A DNA stretch of 27,415 bases, from NCBI GenBank assembly GCA_934155005.1, contig CAKPGR010000013.1, forward strand, positions 1 through 27,415, read 5' to 3'. The notes under the pieces are model-generated. The model searched no databases and was not told where the DNA came from. It was given only the letters and a program-made list of their open reading frames with translations. This document shows positions 24,132 to 27,415 of the stretch, piece by piece. Numbering within the stretch: the first letter of the stretch is position 1; every line of letters begins with the position of its first letter. The translations under genes and the position numbers were made by a program. The stretch is from an uncultured Bacilli bacterium (GTDB lineage Bacteria; Bacillota_I; Bacilli_A; RF39; UBA660).

Positions 24132-24662
24132 ATGAAAAAAGTGAAGTTTTTGTCGATTTTTATTTTAATTTTATTGTCAGTTATTTTTCATTTTACTTAT
24201 GAAAAAATTCCTAATTTTATAACTAGTATTTTATTTCCAGTAAACGAAAGTATTTGGGAACATATGAAAATTATTGCTACCCCAATACTATTTTATATGA
24301 TTATTGAATATTTAATTTTTAAAAAAGCTAATATTAAATATAATAATTTTTTATTAGCGCATAGTATCAGTATTATTATAAGTATTTTTGTTTATTTAAT
24401 TATATATTTACCAATAGATTTATTTTTTGGACATAATTTAATTGTTTCGATTATTTTATTAGTCTTAGTATTTATGCTTTCTCAAATTATAAGTTACTAT
24501 ATAGAAAAAAGCAAACATTTCAAAAATAGTAATTTAATAGGTCTTATATTATTTTTAATAATATATTTTGTTTTTTTAATTTTTACATATTATCCACCAA
24601 GAATAAATTTATTTTATGACACTTTAAATTTAAAATATGGTATTAATATTTATACATTATAA
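24132..24662 (+). CDS. Multi-pass membrane protein (DUF6512-like)
   Basis: 176 residues, five to six hydrophobic segments covering nearly the whole length. It has the motif FPVNESIWEHMKII (about 36-49) just after the first helix, which I associate with the uncharacterised DUF6512-type family, and the C-terminal YYPPRINLFYDTLNLKYGI. GGTGATTTT precedes the ATG. It is divergent from dnaG and ends in a strong terminator. Function unknown. Confidence 0.75.
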   Translation: MKKVKFLSIFILILLSVIFHFTYEKIPNFITSILFPVNESIWEHMKIIATPILFYMIIEYLIFKKANIKYNNFLLAHSISIIISIFVYLIIYLPIDLFFGHNLIVSIILLVLVFMLSQIISYYIEKSKHFKNSNLIGLILFLIIYFVFLIFTYYPPRINLFYDTLNLKYGINIYTL

Positions 24663-24686
24663 AAAGAAGATCACTCTTCTTTTTAT
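24661..24686. terminator. Terminator of DUF6512-like gene
   Basis: Ten-base-pair stem AAAAAGAAGA / TCTTCTTTTT with a TCAC loop, starting in the stop codon. The A run on the left could also serve the opposite strand. Confidence 0.85.
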
Positions 24687-24751
24687 AATGAGAATATCTC
24701 AATCTATATAAAACGCTAAAAGCATTAGCGTACTAATAATTTATTCTATTT

Positions 24752-25151
24752 TTAATATACCACTACTTTTAATTTATATTCATCTAGTATATTTTCTTTA
24801 CTAATATACCCTCATAAATAATATATTCTTTTAATTAATTTTTGATTAAACTTTTAAATAAAAAATTATTATAATACCTATTATTTAGATTTTATAAGTT
24901 ATTTCATTAGTATATTTTTTTGATTTAAAAATTCTAAAATTCTAATTTATATTTACTTATATTTAATTTTTTAATACATGAATAATACTCTATTTTTTCT
25001 TAACTAATACTTTAATTAATTCTTTTTCTAATTCATTAAAAGAACCACGATTAAATATGACTTTCTCAGCCTTAAAATTATTTACTAAATTAATTGCTTC
25101 TCCCATATGGTCGTAGTCCCCCATGCAATGATTATCAATTAGTAATACAAA
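24752..25151 (-). pseudogene. Decayed copy of a ComEC-type metallo-beta-lactamase domain
   Basis: This fills most of the otherwise gene-free stretch 24687-25196. On the minus strand a 53-codon open segment (25151-24990) reads GDYDHMGEAINLVNN and then FNELEKELIKVLVKKK, closely matching GDFDHMEDSIHLLNN and FNELETNLIKELKNKK of the intact gene at the right edge. A stop then falls after an A6 run (24993-24998). One frame over, the match resumes as EYYSCIKKLNISK (intact: KYYQNVKKVPISN), and further on as ISKENILDEYKL (intact: VDKEKDILERYNI), with several stops between. The N-terminal part is missing. An ACGCTAA / TTAGCGT inverted repeat lies just beyond, at 24713-24731. The match was read by eye. 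Confidence 0.7.
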
Positions 25152-25196
25152 TTAAAGCAAACAAAAAAATTTATTTAAGTCTTTAATTCTACAATA

Positions 25197-25766
25197 CTAT
25201 TTTCTTATTAATCTATTAACTTTTTCTTTTGCTTTTTCAGGTGATTCAAATATCATTGCCTCAAAATATTCTCTTTGTAAATCATAAAAATATCTTTGTC
25301 TGTTTACAACATTTTGTGGAATTATTATTTTATGATTCAGTTCAAATTCATCAGCTTTTACATACGGAATTTGAACAGCTTCATGATATCTTGCTTCTAA
25401 GTTTTGATATAAAACATAATTTGCATCATGATTAGATCTATTAACCAGAATATCAGGTGAACCATGAACAATATCAATTTCATCATTATATTTATAAGTC
25501 CCTATATATACATATATTTCTTCATCTGGGGTAATAGTTGTATCACTTAGAGCAATATCAATTATTTTTCTATCTGTATAATTTTCTATCCCATTATTTC
25601 TTCCAGTTGTTTTTTTACCATAAAAATCTAATAAGTATAAATATTTTCTTACATTTTCAGTCTTTTCTAATCTTTTTATTTCTTTTTGAATTTCTAATAC
25701 TTTATCCCTTTCTTTTATTAATTGTTCCACTTTTTCTTTTAATTCATTTAACTCTTCAATTTTCAT
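25197..25766 (-). CDS. Unrecognised protein with N-terminal coiled coil
   Basis: 189 residues, soluble. Residues 1-36 form a clear heptad-rich coiled coil (MKIEELNELKEKVEQLIKE and on). The middle is mixed, with DEEIYVYIGTYKYNDEIDI and GSPDILVNRSNHDANYVLYQNLE, and the C-terminal 40 residues are helical with YFYDLQREYFEAMIF. I see no catalytic motif and do not recognise a family. A perfect AGGAGG lies 7 bases before the ATG. A TATAAT-like element overlaps the end of the nuclease gene 26 bases upstream, so it may be co-transcribed with the nuclease and also have its own promoter. The partner relation to the nuclease is inferred from position only. Confidence 0.75.
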   Translation of the reverse strand: MKIEELNELKEKVEQLIKERDKVLEIQKEIKRLEKTENVRKYLYLLDFYGKKTTGRNNGIENYTDRKIIDIALSDTTITPDEEIYVYIGTYKYNDEIDIVHGSPDILVNRSNHDANYVLYQNLEARYHEAVQIPYVKADEFELNHKIIIPQNVVNRQRYFYDLQREYFEAMIFESPEKAKEKVNRLIRK

Positions 25767-25791
25767 TTAACAACCTCCTATATTCATTATA

Positions 25792-26682
25792 TCACACAAG
25801 TTCATATTCTCTAACAGTAATCCTTTCATCAGAACAATATTCTATTACAAATCTATTTTTTCTCTTGCATATTAATATTCCCATTGTATCATTATTAAAT
25901 TGCCCTTTTATATTTTTATCTATGTAATTCATATACTTTTGAACTTGTGATATGTATTCAACTTTAAATTCAGTAACTTTTAATTCGACTACAACATAAC
26001 AATTATATTTGACATTAAATAATAATAAATCAATATGATAATTTCTATCTCCTATTTTAATTTTGTACTCACTACCAATAAAACTAAATGAATTACCTAT
26101 TTCTTTCATAAAAGATTCTATATCTTCTAATATTAAATTATGTAATACTTTTTCAGTAGCTATTTCTAGATTATTGTTGTTTCTAATTAATATTGGCTCT
26201 GGTATTAAATCCTTTATTTCAATCTTATCGCCTAGTATTAATTTATTTTTAGTTTCAATGGGTAATCTTTCATATTCTTTATTTTTTATTATTTCTTCTA
26301 ATTGTCTTTTTGACAAATGTCTTTTTTCTGTTTGATTGGCGTAGTAATTTATTTCATTGCTGTCCTTCAAGCTAAATAATTGTCTGATATGACTAATTGA
26401 TAATTTGGTCCCCAGTGGGGACCATTTTTGCTCTTCAAAGAATTGATATAATTGTCTCATTCTTCTTAAAGTTCTTGGGTTGTATTTCTTATCAACTTCA
26501 AGTGATAATTTTTTTGAATATTTACCAATTATATCATCGCCATATTTTTTACCAGCTTCTAGTAATAATTTACCTACCTCATAATGTGTCAAAAGAGTAT
26601 GCCTTTCTTTTGAATAATCTTTTACTTTTGAATATATTTCATTATCAATTAATTTATTTTTTATTTCATTATAATAGTTCAT
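25792..26682 (-). CDS. DUF1016 / YhcG-type PD-(D/E)XK nuclease-like protein
   Basis: 296 residues with the two-part YhcG layout. The N-terminal DUF1016 domain (about 1-130) has HYEVGKLLLEAGKKYGDDIIGKYSKKL and YNPRTLRRMRQLYQFF; the C-terminal PD-(D/E)XK domain (about 175-290) has IGSEYKIKIGDRNYHIDLLLF and YVVVELKVTEF. The predicted metal ligands are Asp about 218 and the ExK pair Glu about 233 / Lys about 235, all present. Such proteins often sit in restriction or defence loci and mobile DNA; a nuclease role is inferred from the fold. AAAGGAG lies 4 bases before the ATG, and it starts 11 bases after the ComEC-type gene, so the two are probably one operon. Confidence 0.88.
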   Translation of the reverse strand: MNYYNEIKNKLIDNEIYSKVKDYSKERHTLLTHYEVGKLLLEAGKKYGDDIIGKYSKKLSLEVDKKYNPRTLRRMRQLYQFFEEQKWSPLGTKLSISHIRQLFSLKDSNEINYYANQTEKRHLSKRQLEEIIKNKEYERLPIETKNKLILGDKIEIKDLIPEPILIRNNNNLEIATEKVLHNLILEDIESFMKEIGNSFSFIGSEYKIKIGDRNYHIDLLLFNVKYNCYVVVELKVTEFKVEYISQVQKYMNYIDKNIKGQFNNDTMGILICKRKNRFVIEYCSDERITVREYELV

Positions 26683-26693
26683 ATTACTCCTTT

Positions 26694-27415
26694 CTACGGA
26701 CTACAAGTCTCAATTTTTAATTTATTATTTTTAATCTTAAACATAATGCTTCCGTCCTCATCTGTTCTATATATTTTTGAATGTTCTAGATTATTTAATA
26801 CTTCCTTATTTGGATGACCATACCTATTATTCTTTCCAACACTAATAATAGAGTATTTTGGATTTATCTTATTAATAAAATTTTTACTACTACTTGTCTT
26901 ACTACCATGATGTCCTACTTTTAATACATCTATATTCGATATATTATATCTTTCTAATATATCCTTTTCTTTATCTACTCCGGCATCACCCATAAACATA
27001 AAGTTATAATTATTTAATTCCATATAAATCACATTACTATTATCGTTCTCATTATCATATTCTTTAGTATTTAATATCGTAATTATGTTATTACTTATTG
27101 GTACCTTCTTAACATTCTGATAATATTTTATCTTTTTATTTTTTAATTCCTTTATTAAATTTGTTTCTAGTTCATTAAAACTATCATTATTTAAAACAAC
27201 ATTTTTTATATTATAATTATTTAATAAATGAATACTATCTTCCATATGATCAAAGTCTCCATGAGTTAGAATTAGATAATCTATATGAGAATAACCTAAT
27301 GACTTCAAAAGTTTAATACTTCCTGAACTAACGAAATAATTACTTATACCGCCAGTATCAATCATTACTACCTCATCATTGTATATAATTAAAGATGAAT
27401 CGCCTTGTCCAACAT
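26694..27415 (-). CDS. comEC: ComEC/Rec2-type metallo-beta-lactamase domain (5' end outside window)
   Basis: The frame is open to the window edge, so the N-terminus is missing. It begins VGQGDSSLIIYNDEVVMIDTGG, the start of the C-terminal metallo-beta-lactamase domain of ComEC, then LTHGDFDHMEDS (metal site), FMFMGDAGVDKE, VLKVGHHGSKTSSSK and SVGKNNRYGHPN, ending YRTDEDGSIMFKI. ComEC forms the DNA-uptake channel in transformation, and this domain is thought to act on the non-transported strand. Whether the full protein has the membrane Competence domain cannot be seen; a stand-alone MBL hydrolase is the alternative. About 11 bases separate it from the downstream nuclease gene. Confidence 0.85.
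   Translation of the reverse strand, partial: VGQGDSSLIIYNDEVVMIDTGGISNYFVSSGSIKLLKSLGYSHIDYLILTHGDFDHMEDSIHLLNNYNIKNVVLNNDSFNELETNLIKELKNKKIKYYQNVKKVPISNNIITILNTKEYDNENDNSNVIYMELNNYNFMFMGDAGVDKEKDILERYNISNIDVLKVGHHGSKTSSSKNFINKINPKYSIISVGKNNRYGHPNKEVLNNLEHSKIYRTDEDGSIMFKIKNNKLKIETCSP

Noticed and set aside
24713..24731. ACGCTAA / TTAGCGT inverted repeat as a terminator or insertion-sequence end
   Set aside because: No T run follows, no partner copy is seen at the right side of the nuclease pair, and no target duplication is visible.
25538..25927. Hydrophobic plus-strand reading frame opposite the nuclease pair
   Set aside because: It is Phe/Leu-rich as expected for the antisense of Lys/Glu-rich coding DNA, spans the junction of two well-supported genes, and has no ribosome binding site.
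25197..26682. Toxin-antitoxin pair
   Set aside because: The sizes (296 and 189 residues) and the lack of a DNA-binding antitoxin domain do not fit a classical system; the module is left as unknown.
1..27415. CRISPR arrays, tRNA or rRNA genes, insertion sequences
   Set aside because: No spaced direct repeats, no cloverleaf-forming CCA-type or GGTTCGAATCC-type stretches, and no transposase-like protein were seen.

Overview
The window is very AT-rich (roughly a quarter G+C by eye) with Gram-positive ribosome binding sites (GGAGG/GGTGA), sigma-A-type promoters and many compact hairpin-T terminators. The gene content points to a low-GC, monoderm, probably spore-forming Bacillota: the germination protease gpr, spoIIM, ylbJ, a YlbL-like Lon/PDZ protease, a YqfQ-like protein, and the Bacillus-like blocks dnaG-rpoD-trmK, xerD-deoB and rpsT/gpr. 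It looks like a chromosomal piece of an uncultured gut-type Bacilli/Erysipelotrichia-like or related lineage; the exact order cannot be fixed from this sequence.

Left end (1-4.3 kb): a type IV pilus/pseudopilus block. It holds the 3' end of a pilin-like protein, a PilB/GspE-type ATPase on the minus strand, and two class III prepilins. The pilin at position 1 ends in a short GC-rich segment built like the variable region of a diversity-generating retroelement (DGR) target; no reverse transcriptase or template repeat lies in the window. The rest of the pilus machine (an unusually long PilC/GspF protein and the prepilin peptidase) lies about 15 kb away at 17.4-20.1 kb.

4.3-9.5 kb: sporulation and housekeeping. 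Genes are ylbJ, ylbL-like, a membrane-anchored transglutaminase-fold protein, rpsT, gpr, a 32-residue membrane peptide and spoIIM. 9.5-17.4 kb: mnmA, a DNA-binding HTH protein, a 600-base AT-rich gap ending in a palindrome at the ribosome binding site of a small Cys-rich gene, a ZIP metal transporter, deoB, xerD, rarA and a lipoprotein.

20.2-24.7 kb: yqfQ-like, then the minus-strand operon dnaG-rpoD-trmK with overlapping or touching reading frames, and a multi-pass membrane protein.

Right end (24.7-27.4 kb): an accessory-looking patch. A ComEC-type metallo-beta-lactamase domain running off the edge is followed in the same direction by a DUF1016/YhcG-type PD-(D/E)XK nuclease and an unrecognised coiled-coil protein. 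Beyond these lies a decayed second copy of the same ComEC-type domain, so the nuclease pair is bracketed by an intact and a dead copy of one sequence family. The two strongest leads are the DGR-like pilin terminus and this bracketed nuclease module.
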